A stretch of DNA of 64,000 bases from Sediminibacterium sp. C3 (GTDB taxonomy: Bacteria; Bacteroidota; Bacteroidia; Chitinophagales; Chitinophagaceae). The translations under genes and the position numbers were made by a program. The stretch covers positions 650,219 through 714,218 of the forward strand of contig NZ_KI669560.1 in the NCBI RefSeq assembly GCF_000508085.1, read 5' to 3'. Positions 26,137 to 35,500 of the stretch are shown here, piece by piece. The notes below the pieces were generated by a model, which saw only the letters and a program-made list of their open reading frames with translations, was not told the DNA's origin and ran no database searches. The stretch's first letter is position 1; every line of letters starts with the position of its first letter.

Positions 26137-26786
26137 TCACGGGTCCAGATTTCATAAATGGCATCGCCCTTTGAACTCAGGCCACTATGGTGCCACTTGC
26201 CTTCTTCTATTTTTGCAGAAAATTGTAATGAAGCGCCTACCCTGCTGCTATCCCTGCTGAAAAACTCAATGTTTTCAGTGTATTTGCCATTGATAAATTG
26301 ATAAGTACCGCCGCCAGTTCCGGAAAATTCACCCGTCTCAATATTGATAGCAAACCACTGAAAACGAGTACCGGTTAGTAATTTATAAGTACGCCTTGCC
26401 CTCAGCGGGTTTTCTGAAAATTGCTCTCCTGTTTTTCTTCCACTCATTCTCCAGTTGCCGGCCAAAGCGTTTTCTCCCTTATCAATGGATTCCAGCGTTT
26501 TGGTATTAAAGGGTATTTCCCTGTTTTTGCCTACGACCAATTTATCCCTTGAATCAAAATGTGTTAACACAATTAATTTGTTTCCTTCTTTTGTATATGG
26601 CCCTCCCCAGGTATATTCAAAAGTTTTAGTACTTACATTGAACTTGGTTTCTACAAAATAACCGTCCATTAAACTGTATACAATATCCGGGTTTTCTTTA
26701 CTTCTGAAAGAACCCTTGATGGATTGTTGAGCCTGAGATTCAAACCCAATCAAAAGGGTAAGTAGAATGGCATAGATTGTTTTCAT
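26133..26786 (-). CDS. Secreted hypothetical protein (membrane or secreted protein family)
   Basis: A signal peptide (MKTIYAILLTLLIGFESQAQ) precedes about 195 residues rich in beta strands and aromatic residues (TFEYTWGGPYTKEGNKLIVL; GNWRMSGRK; FQWFAINIETGEFSGTGGGTY). The repeated G-x-W/NWRM pattern suggests a lipocalin-like calyx. I do not know a function. It is the last gene in a minus-strand set with a GNAT and another secreted protein, each overlapping the next by 4 bases. Confidence 0.65.
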   Translation of the reverse strand: MKTIYAILLTLLIGFESQAQQSIKGSFRSKENPDIVYSLMDGYFVETKFNVSTKTFEYTWGGPYTKEGNKLIVLTHFDSRDKLVVGKNREIPFNTKTLESIDKGENALAGNWRMSGRKTGEQFSENPLRARRTYKLLTGTRFQWFAINIETGEFSGTGGGTYQFINGKYTENIEFFSRDSSRVGASLQFSAKIEEGKWHHSGLSSKGDAIYEIWTRD

Positions 26787-27313
26787 GTTTGTTGGTTATT
26801 TTCTAGTTTCATTAATAAGTCGGTTTGTATATCATTACCCAAGCTAAATAAATGGCTGCCAAATACCTTGAAACCATATTTCTCATAAAACCGAATGGCC
26901 CTTTCGTTTTTCTCCCAAACACCCAGCCAAACATAACTGGGTTTCATTTTGTAGGCAATTTCCAAGGCAGCGTCCATTAAAAAGTTGCCCATACCCTTTC
27001 CAAGATAGGGTTTTAACACATAAATCCTTTCAATTTCAAAAGCAGTTAGATCAGTCAATTCCGTTTGCGCAGCACCCCAATTCAACTTAAGATATCCAGC
27101 TGCATCATTGTTTCTTTCACCAAAGTAAAATGCTGATTCCGGGTTCTGTATTTCTTTAGATAATTTATCTATTGAAAGTTGCTCATGAAGATACTTATTC
27201 AGGTCTTCGGCAGAATTATGCTCTTCAAATGTTTCTTTGAAAGTAGTTCTGCTTATTTCCTGTAAATCATGCAGGTCTGAGAGCACTAATTTTTTTAAAG
27301 TGTAAATGCTCAT
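26783..27313 (-). CDS. GNAT-family N-acetyltransferase
   Basis: The 176-residue protein has the GNAT core: FEIERIYVLKPYLGKGMGNFLMDAA (motif A with the acetyl-CoA loop, here L-G-K-G-M-G) and WLGVWEKNERAIRFYEKYGF (motif B). It resembles the RimI/PaiA-like acetyltransferases. The acceptor is unknown. It overlaps both neighbours by 4 bases, so it lies inside a three-gene operon (27969 to 26133). Confidence 0.88.
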   Translation of the reverse strand: MSIYTLKKLVLSDLHDLQEISRTTFKETFEEHNSAEDLNKYLHEQLSIDKLSKEIQNPESAFYFGERNNDAAGYLKLNWGAAQTELTDLTAFEIERIYVLKPYLGKGMGNFLMDAALEIAYKMKPSYVWLGVWEKNERAIRFYEKYGFKVFGSHLFSLGNDIQTDLLMKLENNQQT

Positions 27314-27969
27314 AGTTGATTCTGTATAAAAAACTGGATGGCCTGTTCTTTTTGGGATTCACTGATATCTGCCAAAACAATTTTTCTGGCATATTCATTA
27401 TTAAGGATTACGGTTTTACGAATCCTGTTAAAATCAGTAATGGGTATCTGGGCAACCAATAAACTTTCTTTTTGTTTCCAGGCTTCCGCATCAATTATCA
27501 TATCGGCCTGCCTTCCGTTGATACCCAACTGATCAATTAATTTTTTCCGGTATTTTGTTTTGTAGCTGCTTACAAGCTGTGCTTTTGACAAAGTATCATA
27601 AGCATTATTCGGACTTAACTGGGTAATGGCACAACCACTGGCATAAGCCCTGTTCAAAATGGATTTTGCCTTATCTCCTGTGATGGAAATGGCTTTATAT
27701 TTTTTAAGTACTTCCTGATTTACTTCATTCACTGTAGCGAAAGTATCGTTGGTATTAGCCTCAATTTTAAGTTTTTGTAAGGTTGCCCAATAGTTAATTT
27801 GACCAACTTTATTCGCCGTCTCTTCCGAAATACCTAATTCCTTCATCAGAAACTGTTTTTCACAATATCCAAAGAGCTCCAGCTGTTCTTCAGGTGTCCA
27901 GGTTTGAGCGAAAATATGACCCTGGTTGAATACCAGAAAGCCAACAAGGTAGAGAAATACTTTTTTCAT
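27310..27969 (-). CDS. Secreted helical hypothetical protein
   Basis: A signal peptide (MKKVFLYLVGFLVFNQGHIFAQ) leads into an all-helical protein of about 195 residues with two similar halves. Each half carries 'LGI..E.AN/QADMII' and 'ITGDKAKSIL/ISESQKEQAI' elements, reminiscent of periplasmic Spy/CpxP-like or LTXXQ proteins. It is the first gene of the small operon with the GNAT. Function unknown. Confidence 0.65.
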   Translation of the reverse strand: MKKVFLYLVGFLVFNQGHIFAQTWTPEEQLELFGYCEKQFLMKELGISEETANKVGQINYWATLQKLKIEANTNDTFATVNEVNQEVLKKYKAISITGDKAKSILNRAYASGCAITQLSPNNAYDTLSKAQLVSSYKTKYRKKLIDQLGINGRQADMIIDAEAWKQKESLLVAQIPITDFNRIRKTVILNNEYARKIVLADISESQKEQAIQFFIQNQL

Positions 27970-28015
27970 AAGTTCCTATTTAATTAGTCAATCTTATTAG
28001 TGTAGCTTTGATGTA

Positions 28016-28591
28016 ATGTTCGAAGTATTTTTTTCTCAGGTTAAAGATAAAGTCTTGATTTCCGAACAGGAACAAAACCTTGTTAAAACCTTTTTTTCAC
28101 CCAAAAAGATAAGAAAAAAGCAATATTTATTGCAAGAGGGAGACGTGTGTAAGCACCTTGCATTCGTTGAAAAAGGCTTGTTACGTTCTTATAGTGTTGA
28201 TGAGAGAGGTACGGAGCATATGATCCATTTTGCCTGGGAGGGATGGTGGATGGCTGATATTCTCAGCTTTCTTTCGGCAGAACCATCCACGTATTTTATT
28301 GATGCCATAGAAGAATCTGAATTATTACTGATTAGTTTTCAAGGCTTTGAAGAAATGCTTTTAAAAGTACCTGTAATGGAACGGTATTTCAGAATCTTAT
28401 TCCAAAACAATATCATCTCCAAAGAACGAAGGTTAATTCAATCACTTGCATATTCTGCAGAAGAAAAATATTTGCACCTCTTAGCTAATAATCCAAAACT
28501 GGTTCAGAAAATACCTCAAAATTTAATAGCATCCTATCTGGGCATCACTCCTGAGACACTGAGCCGCATCAAGCGAAAAATTAAACAATAG
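28016..28591 (+). CDS. Crp/Fnr-family transcription regulator
   Basis: The 191-residue protein has a cyclic-nucleotide-binding-type beta roll (LLQEGDVCKHLAFVEKGLLR) and a C-terminal helix-turn-helix (LIASYLGITPETLSRIKRKI), where helix 3 is the recognition helix. There are no Fe-S cysteines as in Fnr, and the cAMP-contact Arg is not obvious. It lies upstream of, and in the same direction as, an Old Yellow Enzyme/SDR set and is a plausible regulator of it. A TAGCTTTG box at 28002-28009 sits very close to the ATG. Confidence 0.87.
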   Translation: MFEVFFSQVKDKVLISEQEQNLVKTFFSPKKIRKKQYLLQEGDVCKHLAFVEKGLLRSYSVDERGTEHMIHFAWEGWWMADILSFLSAEPSTYFIDAIEESELLLISFQGFEEMLLKVPVMERYFRILFQNNIISKERRLIQSLAYSAEEKYLHLLANNPKLVQKIPQNLIASYLGITPETLSRIKRKIKQ

Positions 28592-28685
28592 ACCTTTTTT
28601 ATTGATATAGGTCAATGCTATTTCTTGTTTTATCTCAATGGCAAAAAAATAATGGCAACCTAATTTTGCATTTCAAATTAGAAAG

Positions 28686-29171
28686 ATGCAGTATAACAAT
28701 ATTGTAGCAATACTAGGTGCTAATTCGGATGTAGGTCAGCGAATTGCCAAAAGCATATCCGGACAGTACCCTGTTTTATTAATGGATGCTGACAAGGAAG
28801 CATTGAAGGAGCTACAAAAAGCCATTCAGGTCAATAATCCTGCTGCGAATATTACTCTACTTGAATGCAGTAAAGAAGCTTCCTGGGAAGCAGATATTGT
28901 AATTATTGCAGTTGAAAAGGAAGAAGAGCAACAATTGATTGCAGAAAGAATCAATGAATTCACTACCTGCAAAATCGTAATCCAAATTCGCCCCGAGAAC
29001 AATTCAATGCAGCATCTCCAGCATAAACTACCCTATGCCAAATTCATGCTGGTAGACTGGGGTAATACAGTCGCAATAGTAGAGGGGAAAGATGAAATGG
29101 CCTTGTCTGTTACAGGAGAAATTATCCATTTATGTGGTTTACAACCCATTTTTAAAAAGTCATTAATTTAA
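28686..29171 (+). CDS. NAD(P)-binding Rossmann protein, F420-dependent-oxidoreductase-like
   Basis: The 161-residue protein begins VAILGANSDVGQRIAKSI, a dinucleotide-binding start with a variant G-A-N-x-x-V-G loop, followed by VLLMDADKEAL and DIVIIAVEKEEEQQL, like the N-domain of NADP-dependent F420 reductases. The catalytic C-domain of larger families is absent. It lies 11 bp before the Old Yellow Enzyme gene and is probably co-transcribed. The substrate is unknown. Confidence 0.6.
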   Translation: MQYNNIVAILGANSDVGQRIAKSISGQYPVLLMDADKEALKELQKAIQVNNPAANITLLECSKEASWEADIVIIAVEKEEEQQLIAERINEFTTCKIVIQIRPENNSMQHLQHKLPYAKFMLVDWGNTVAIVEGKDEMALSVTGEIIHLCGLQPIFKKSLI

Positions 29172-29182
29172 TCAATATACAT

Positions 29183-30277
29183 ATGAGTACTAATGTTTTG
29201 TTTACGCCTTATCAGTTGGCAGATTTAACGTTGAATAACAAAATGGTGATGGCGCCCATGACCAGAAGTAGAGCAGACAATGCCGGGGCTGTTCCCAATG
29301 CATTAATGGCAGAATATTATGCACAAAGAGCTTCTGCGGGATTAATAGTAACAGAAGGTTCTCCGGTGAGTACCTGGGGTGTAGGTTATATAAATGTGCC
29401 AGGTATTTACAGTGATAAACAAGTAGAGGGATGGAAGCAGGTAACCAAAGCTGTTCATGAAAAAGGAGGCAAGATCTTTGTTCAATTGTGGCATGTGGGC
29501 AGAATGTCTCATCCCGATTTTCATAATGGCGAATTGCCTTTGGCGCCTTCAGCTTTTAATCCCAATGAAAAGTCGTACACAAAAAATGGTTTTACCGATA
29601 CAGTAGCTCCTCGTGAAATGACGATTGCAGATATTAAGCAAACGGTTCAGGATTTTAAAAATGCTGCAGCCAATGCCTTGAAAGCAGGTTTTGACGGAGT
29701 TGAAATTCACGGAGCCAATGGATATCTTTTGCAACAATTTTTTAATGCTACTTCTAACCAGAGAACAGACGAATACGGGGGTACGGTTGAAAACAGAGCA
29801 AGAATCTTGTTTGAAATTCTGGATGCATTCAAAGAAGTAATCGACTATAAAAAAGTAGGACTTCGTTTAAGTCCAAGCTTAAACGGATTATTTGGAATAA
29901 CAATGGACGAAACCACTATTCCAACACACGAATACATCGTAAAGCGTTTGAATGATTATGGTCTGGCTTATTTACACTTAACAGAGCCATTTGTACCGGT
30001 AGACCATTTGCCTTTTGCTGTATCAGAAGTGGCAAAGCATTTCAGACCGCTTTATAAGGGTACTTTAATTATTAACAGAGGATTTAACAAGGAAACGGCT
30101 ACCGCAGTATTGGAAGCAGGCGATGCAGATTTAGTTGCTTTTGGTGTTCCTTTCATTGCTAATCCCGATTTAGTAAAGCGATTTGAAACCGGTGCTGCAT
30201 TAAACGAAGTAGACACGCAAACATTTTATACACCTGGAGAAAAGGGATATACCGATTATCCTTTTTTAACCGCTTAA
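29183..30277 (+). CDS. Old Yellow Enzyme-type NADH:flavin oxidoreductase (alkene reductase)
   Basis: The 364-residue TIM barrel shows FMN-binding and active-site features of the NemA/OYE group: MVMAPMTRSRADNAGAVPN, QLWHVGRMSHPDF, the His-x2-Asn pair in EIHGANGYLLQQF, and the signature NQRTDEYGGTVENRAR. It reduces activated C=C bonds (enones, nitro compounds) with NAD(P)H. It sits in an operon-like set with an upstream Rossmann protein and a downstream SDR, under a likely Crp-type regulator. Confidence 0.93.
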   Translation: MSTNVLFTPYQLADLTLNNKMVMAPMTRSRADNAGAVPNALMAEYYAQRASAGLIVTEGSPVSTWGVGYINVPGIYSDKQVEGWKQVTKAVHEKGGKIFVQLWHVGRMSHPDFHNGELPLAPSAFNPNEKSYTKNGFTDTVAPREMTIADIKQTVQDFKNAAANALKAGFDGVEIHGANGYLLQQFFNATSNQRTDEYGGTVENRARILFEILDAFKEVIDYKKVGLRLSPSLNGLFGITMDETTIPTHEYIVKRLNDYGLAYLHLTEPFVPVDHLPFAVSEVAKHFRPLYKGTLIINRGFNKETATAVLEAGDADLVAFGVPFIANPDLVKRFETGAALNEVDTQTFYTPGEKGYTDYPFLTA

Positions 30278-30286
30278 TTAATTACA

Positions 30287-31003
30287 ATGGAATCATTACA
30301 GAATAAAGTGGCATTGGTTACCGGTGCCGGAAAGGGAATTGGAAAAGCAATTGCCATTGCTTTGGCAAAAGAAGGCGTTCATGTTGGACTAATAGCCAGA
30401 ACAGAAATCGACTTGCAGGAGGTTGCGGCAGAAATAAACACATTAGGTGTTAAATCAATCATTGCAACAGCTGATATCAGCAATATCAATGCAGTAAACT
30501 GGGCAGTTGAAAAAATAGAAACTGCATTAGGTCCGGTTGATATCCTGATTAACAATGCAGGAACAGGAACATTTGGAAAGTTTCTGGATCTTAGTCCGGA
30601 AGTGTGGGAGCAACAAGTGAAAGTAAATCTGTTTGGTGTGTATTACACTACCAGAGCGGTTTTACCACAAATGATGAAACGCCTTACAGGTGATATTGTG
30701 AATGTATCTTCAACAGCCGGATTAAGAGGAGCCGCAACTACCAGCGCCTACAGTGCATCTAAGTTTGGTGTAATGGGATTAACAGAGTCGCTAATGCAGG
30801 AAGTAAGAAAGTACAATATCAGGGTTACAGCAATGGCTCCCAGTACAGTGGTTACCGAATTGGCACAGTCTGCTAATTTAATCAACAACAATGAAGAGCG
30901 TTTGATGCATCCGGAGGATTTTGCAGAATTGATTATTGCACAATTAAAATTAAACAGAAGGGTTTTTGTAAAAGAGAGTTCAATTTGGTCTACCAACCCT
31001 TAA
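30287..31003 (+). CDS. SDR oxidoreductase, FabG-like
   Basis: The 238-residue protein has the classical TGAGKGIG cofactor loop at 13-20, NNAG motif, catalytic Ser in IVNVSSTAG and Y-x3-K in AYSASKFG. It resembles 3-ketoacyl reductases (FabG) but is away from fatty-acid genes. Its position 9 bp after the OYE gene suggests a shared substrate pathway, perhaps sequential reduction of an enone and a ketone. This is inferred from context. Confidence 0.9.
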   Translation: MESLQNKVALVTGAGKGIGKAIAIALAKEGVHVGLIARTEIDLQEVAAEINTLGVKSIIATADISNINAVNWAVEKIETALGPVDILINNAGTGTFGKFLDLSPEVWEQQVKVNLFGVYYTTRAVLPQMMKRLTGDIVNVSSTAGLRGAATTSAYSASKFGVMGLTESLMQEVRKYNIRVTAMAPSTVVTELAQSANLINNNEERLMHPEDFAELIIAQLKLNRRVFVKESSIWSTNP

Positions 31004-31036
31004 ATTTATGCATCCTATCACCCTAAAGCGGTAAAG

Positions 31037-32182
31037 ATGCAACCATTTAAATATCTTTTATTTAGCCTGAGTCTGCTTTTGATTCACCTGCCCGGGGCAA
31101 GAGCACAAAATTCAAAAGCAGACTCTGCTATTTTAGCCATCATGCGGGAGACTCCCGTTATGGGATTATCTGTAGCTGTGGTGAAAAACAATAAACTTGT
31201 TTTCACCAATGCATATGGATATAAAAACCAACAAACCCTTGAGCCGCTTGCTACCGGTAATCTATTCAGAATAGCATCAATTTCCAAGTCTTTTACGGCA
31301 ACAGCTATGATGCAGCTGGTTGAGAAAAAGAAAGTTTCCCTGGATGACGATATCAGCGCACTGGTGGGCTTTATTGTGCGCAATCCTTCTTTTCCAGAGC
31401 AGCCTATTAGTTTAAGAATGATTTTATCTCATCGTTCTTCCATCAATGATAGTCAGGGGTATTTTAGTTTGGACGCTATCAACCCCGCAAAAAATCCGGA
31501 TTGGAGAAAATGTTACAATTCCTATGCACCTGATTCCGGATATCAATATTGTAATTTGAATTATAATATGGCAGGTGCTATTTTGGAGCGGATTTCTGGA
31601 ATACGTTTCGATCAATACATCCAACAGAATATTCTGCAACCACTCAGTTTATTCGGAGGGTATAATGTGGACGAGTTCGATACTCAGCAATTTGCACAGA
31701 TTTACGAATACAACAGAGACTCAGCAAAATTTCTATTTTCCTCAGGCGCTTATGCATCCCGAAAAAAGGAACTTGAGTCTTACACGCTCGGTTATTCAAC
31801 CCCCATTTTTTCACCAACCGGAGGGATGAAAATATCTGCGCCGGATTTGGCAAATTATATGATGATGCATGCTAATTATGGCAAGTACAATGGGAAAAGA
31901 ATTATTGCAAAGAAGAGTGCCAGGAAAATGCAGACCATGTATTCTGAAAAAGAACAATATGGTTTGGCCTTGTCAAAGTCAGTTAACCTGATAGAAGGGA
32001 AAACATTGGTTGGGCATACCGGTTCTGCTTATGGTTTGTATAGCATCATGTTTTTTGACCCTAGGGAAAAATTTGGTATAGTAGTTATTAGTAACGGATG
32101 TGATCCTGCTTATGAAAAAGGATTCAATAAAGTGCTGAGAAAAGTTGCCAATATATTGTATGAAAATATTGTGATTCAGTAA
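31037..32182 (+). CDS. Secreted class C beta-lactamase-type serine hydrolase
   Basis: A signal peptide (about 1-23, ending GARAQ) precedes a beta-lactamase/transpeptidase-like domain. The S-x-x-K motif is in ASISKSF, Y-x-N in YCNLNYN and the H-T-G triad in VGHTGSAYG. Relatives act as esterases, D-amino-acid peptidases or true AmpC, and the sequence does not decide between them. At 381 residues it is single-domain. It follows the SDR gene by 33 bp. Confidence 0.9.
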   Translation: MQPFKYLLFSLSLLLIHLPGARAQNSKADSAILAIMRETPVMGLSVAVVKNNKLVFTNAYGYKNQQTLEPLATGNLFRIASISKSFTATAMMQLVEKKKVSLDDDISALVGFIVRNPSFPEQPISLRMILSHRSSINDSQGYFSLDAINPAKNPDWRKCYNSYAPDSGYQYCNLNYNMAGAILERISGIRFDQYIQQNILQPLSLFGGYNVDEFDTQQFAQIYEYNRDSAKFLFSSGAYASRKKELESYTLGYSTPIFSPTGGMKISAPDLANYMMMHANYGKYNGKRIIAKKSARKMQTMYSEKEQYGLALSKSVNLIEGKTLVGHTGSAYGLYSIMFFDPREKFGIVVISNGCDPAYEKGFNKVLRKVANILYENIVIQ

Positions 32183-32185
32183 ACG

Positions 32186-32821
32186 ATGGTGTATCCGGTA
32201 ATTGACTTTTCATTTTCCCCTGAGTTGAGTTTAACTATTCCGGATCCGGATAAGTTAAGAGCAGCCTATGAAACATTGCTTTTGAGTAATACCGAAACTG
32301 AATTTCCATTTTGGGCAAAATGCTGGCCATCTTCCCTGGCAATGCATTCGTATTTGAACAGTCATCCAGATATAATAAAGCACAAACTAGTATTAGAATT
32401 GGGCGCCGGAATTGGCTTGCCTTCTTTCTTTGCTGCCAAAACAGCATCTTCAGTAATTATAACCGATTATGCCAAAGAGGCTGTGGAGCTGATGCAAATA
32501 AACATTAATGCTCTTGGATGTAAAAATGTAAAAGCATTGGAGCTGGATTGGAATAATTATGCCGGAGATATTCCCGCAGATATTCTTTTGCTAAGTGATG
32601 TTAATTACGATGAGAGGGATTTTGAATCATTAAAATTAATATTGAGTTCTTATTTGGAAAAAGGGGTCACTATTTTATTAGCAACCCCTTACCGCATTAA
32701 TGCAAGTTCTTTTGTTACCTATTTTTCTTTGTTCATTCAGGAACAGGAATTGATTGCGGTTCAAAATGAAGGAACGGAAGTAACGATAGGGTTATTTGTA
32801 TTGAAATATAAGGGGGAATAA
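32186..32821 (+). CDS. SAM-dependent methyltransferase, METTL/Nnt1-like
   Basis: The 211-residue protein has the class I SAM motif LELGAGIGLPSFFAAK, then SVIITDYAKEA (motif post I) and ILLLSDVNYDE (motif IV). It resembles the lysine methyltransferase group (METTL20/21, Nnt1). It starts 3 bp after the serine hydrolase gene. Its 3' end overlaps the convergent membrane-protein gene by 30 bases, the longest such overlap in the window. Confidence 0.85.
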   Translation: MVYPVIDFSFSPELSLTIPDPDKLRAAYETLLLSNTETEFPFWAKCWPSSLAMHSYLNSHPDIIKHKLVLELGAGIGLPSFFAAKTASSVIITDYAKEAVELMQININALGCKNVKALELDWNNYAGDIPADILLLSDVNYDERDFESLKLILSSYLEKGVTILLATPYRINASSFVTYFSLFIQEQELIAVQNEGTEVTIGLFVLKYKGE

Positions 32822-33889
32822 AAAAGCAACAATAAATGCCCAGCCACCATAGACAGGCAAGTAAGCAACAATGGTGTTGGCAACTTCTTCAATGGCTTCT
32901 TTCTTTTTAGTTGCTTTAACTAGTTTAAAGAAAACCAAAATAAGATTGGTAAATATAATCAGGTTGGCACCCAATACAGCTAATCTGTTTGCACTGACGC
33001 CAAATTCCGATAGTCTGAAGAGAATAGCTGACAAGGCAATTCCATTCACAATAATGGTAACTGTTGACAGCAGCAGTAACAGAATCGTATTTATTCTATT
33101 ATCTTTTAGTTTGTTGGCTTCAATAACCGAAAATAGAATCAAAGCCATCACCCCTATCAATACCAGATTGAAAATGAGTAAAAAATCTCTATTACTGTAA
33201 ATACTTTTACCTGTTGCGAATAAGGTAATCGTAAAGATGGTGAGCATGATTAATACCAGGGGTGTGAAAATTTTGGCAATCAGTGGCGTTATTTTGTTTA
33301 CTAATCCTGCATTGTTTTCTACCAGATAACTGGCAATTAAGGGAACGGCAGATAGACCCGTTATAACCACATAGTTAAAATAAAATGTTTCAATCTTAAC
33401 TTCAATCAGGTTAAACATGCTAATGGTTAATGCGGAAAAAATAAATCCGGAAATTACTAGCATTGCCGACATTACTGCCAGATTGCTGTTATATATCAGA
33501 TATTCAATTTTTAATTTTGTATTTTTTACTTCTCCTTTTATGTAAATAAAACCCAGTATTGTCCATGCAAGAATAGGCATATGCATGCAGGCCAAAATCA
33601 GAGAATCATTTGATTCAATCGAAGGCAATAAGTTCATGTACACCCATGAAAGAATAATTACCACTAATGCGATAGCCGCTTTATTAATATTAATTTCTTT
33701 TTTCCATATAAAGTAGGCCATTAACGTAGGAACTATAATGAATGACAGGTTCTTTGCGTAATATTCGTCTTCTGTCAGTCCAAAAAACTGAGGTATTTTG
33801 GCTATAAACGTTGCAATGATAATCCCGCAGGAAATAAGAAACAATTCTACAAATTGTTTGCTGGATAATTTTATGGTCTTGTTTTCCAT
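32792..33889 (-). CDS. DUF4153-like multi-pass membrane protein
   Basis: The 365-residue protein has about ten hydrophobic segments and a segment G-x-S-A-N-R-L-A-V-L-G-x-N-L near the C-terminus, as in DUF4153 proteins. Function unknown. It lies 1 bp after a small winged-helix regulator, and that gene overlaps another membrane protein, so the three form one operon (34825 to 32792). Confidence 0.65.
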   Translation of the reverse strand: MENKTIKLSSKQFVELFLISCGIIIATFIAKIPQFFGLTEDEYYAKNLSFIIVPTLMAYFIWKKEININKAAIALVVIILSWVYMNLLPSIESNDSLILACMHMPILAWTILGFIYIKGEVKNTKLKIEYLIYNSNLAVMSAMLVISGFIFSALTISMFNLIEVKIETFYFNYVVITGLSAVPLIASYLVENNAGLVNKITPLIAKIFTPLVLIMLTIFTITLFATGKSIYSNRDFLLIFNLVLIGVMALILFSVIEANKLKDNRINTILLLLLSTVTIIVNGIALSAILFRLSEFGVSANRLAVLGANLIIFTNLILVFFKLVKATKKKEAIEEVANTIVAYLPVYGGWAFIVAFLFPLIFQYK

Positions 33890-33890
33890 T

Positions 33891-34190
33891 TTAAAGTGTT
33901 TGTCTTATTAATTTTTCAAGTGCGTTGATATGCTCTTTAAATGCTTTTTTACCTTGAGCCGTAACTGAGTAAGTTGTATTTGGTTTTTTTCCGATGAATT
34001 TCTTTTCAACTTTTATATAGGCCAATTTTTCCAGGGCGGTAATATGACTGGCTATGTTTCCATCTGTAACTTGTAGCTGCTCTTTCAGACTAACAAAATC
34101 AATCTCATCTGCTACCATTAAAACAGACATGATGCCCAAACGAACCCTACTCTCGAAAGCCTTATTCAAATTTTCTATTCGGTTTTTCAC
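33891..34190 (-). CDS. Small winged-helix transcriptional regulator
   Basis: The 99-residue protein has FESRVRLGIMSVLMVADEIDF, DGNIASHITALEKLAYIKVE as the recognition region, and a wing (KKFIGKKPNTTYSVTAQGKKAF). It belongs to the single-domain ArsR/MarR-like 'HTH_34' regulators frequent in Bacteroidetes. There is no metal site. It overlaps the upstream membrane-protein gene by 4 bases and probably regulates its own operon. Confidence 0.85.
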   Translation of the reverse strand: MKNRIENLNKAFESRVRLGIMSVLMVADEIDFVSLKEQLQVTDGNIASHITALEKLAYIKVEKKFIGKKPNTTYSVTAQGKKAFKEHINALEKLIRQTL

Positions 34191-34825
34191 TTTTCGTTTT
34201 TATAGTAGATAATGAGTCCAAATACAATATGTAAAAACCCAAACCCTGTTGTCCAAATTAATAAACCATGGGCAGTAAAAAACGAACCCAGTAGTCCGAG
34301 TGCAATCATACATATACCCAAATAGCGCATCAGATCAATGGTGTATTTGCCTGCGTTCAGCATTCCCATTCCATAGAACAGAAGGGTAGCAGGTAGTACC
34401 AATTCAATATGACCTTGCACTAATAGAATCGCACTATATATGCCTCCAGCCAGTAATGGAATCGAAAAGTTCAATAACATTCTTCTCGCAGTTAAATCGA
34501 ATGGACTTGCCCCTTGTTTTTTGGCATTCACCGCAGATAAATAGGCTGAAATTCCGAAAGCAAGCAACAATAAAATTCCCAGATTAATCAGAATTAGTAT
34601 TCCTTTTTCTGTTAATGATTCTGTTGATGCTGACCATATGTCTGCATAAGATATAGGTTCGCCCAAAGGGGTATCTAATATAGTATAGGTGATGAAACTG
34701 CTAATCAGGGCAAGCAGACCTGCAATTGCTCCGGAAAGGCCACTCAAGGCTGAAAATCTGGAAGAGCGTTCCATTAGCCTTTTAATGTCTTGTATGGCAT
34801 CTAGCTGTTCTTCTTGTTTGCTCAT
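34187..34825 (-). CDS. Multi-pass membrane protein of unknown function
   Basis: I prefer ATG 34825 (MSKQEEQLDAIQDIKRLMERSSRFSALSG), giving 212 residues. The longer frame to 34966 starts in the promoter region of the divergent gene. Six hydrophobic segments follow a short amphipathic N-terminus. Such proteins often precede the HTH_34 regulator in Bacteroidetes, and the gene overlaps it by 4 bases. No catalytic motif is seen. Confidence 0.7.
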   Translation of the reverse strand: MSKQEEQLDAIQDIKRLMERSSRFSALSGLSGAIAGLLALISSFITYTILDTPLGEPISYADIWSASTESLTEKGILILINLGILLLLAFGISAYLSAVNAKKQGASPFDLTARRMLLNFSIPLLAGGIYSAILLVQGHIELVLPATLLFYGMGMLNAGKYTIDLMRYLGICMIALGLLGSFFTAHGLLIWTTGFGFLHIVFGLIIYYKNEK

Positions 34826-34980
34826 TTTGATGTATTTAAAAGTACTTTGAAATACAAAGTAAAAGCGTTTTTCTAATCCCGCCAAATTTTTCTTTACTGA
34901 TTTCGTAAACGGAATTCCTGTTTGCGTTAGTCTGCTTAAACACCTGAGCTTAGTTTCGCGACTCAATTATAAAAGTATCA

Positions 34981-35487
34981 ATGAGCAAGGCTTCAACCAA
35001 AATGCGTGTTTACCATCGTTATCTGGGATTTTTTCTGGCAGGAATCATGGCCATTTATTCTATTAGTGGTATAATTCTTATCTTCAGAAACACGGATTTC
35101 CTAAAAAAGGAAAAGCATAAAATAACCATTGTAGAACCTAATCTTGATGAGGAATCTTTGGGAAAGGCAATTAAGGTGAAGGAGTTGAAGTTTTTGAAAA
35201 AAGAGGGAGACATGGCATTTTTTAAGCAAGGGAACTATCAAGTATCAACAGGAAAAGCTAGTTATACTGTAAAGGAATTGCCTTTTATTATCAGTAAGAT
35301 GAATAATTTTCACAAAGCCAATACCAAGCATCCATTATTTTATCTCAATATCTTTTTTGGTTTATCGCTAATGTTTTTTGTGATTTCTACTTTCTGGATG
35401 TTTGCACCAGGCACGCGAATTTTTAAAAAGGGGATCTTATTTACAATTGCTGGTGTGATTCTTACTTTGGTACTACTTTTTGTATGA
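34981..35487 (+). CDS. PepSY-associated membrane protein
   Basis: The 168-residue protein has a TM near 15-33 after RVYHRYLGFFLAGIMAIYSISG, a periplasmic portion of about 75 residues, and two C-terminal TMs (HPLFYLNIFFGLSLMFFVIS, LFTIAGVILTLVLLFV). The His-Arg start of the first helix and overall plan resemble PepSY_TM proteins linked to iron or siderophore reduction. With a single PepSY unit, function is uncertain. Confidence 0.6.
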   Translation: MSKASTKMRVYHRYLGFFLAGIMAIYSISGIILIFRNTDFLKKEKHKITIVEPNLDEESLGKAIKVKELKFLKKEGDMAFFKQGNYQVSTGKASYTVKELPFIISKMNNFHKANTKHPLFYLNIFFGLSLMFFVISTFWMFAPGTRIFKKGILFTIAGVILTLVLLFV

Positions 35488-35500
35488 GAAAAATATAGCT

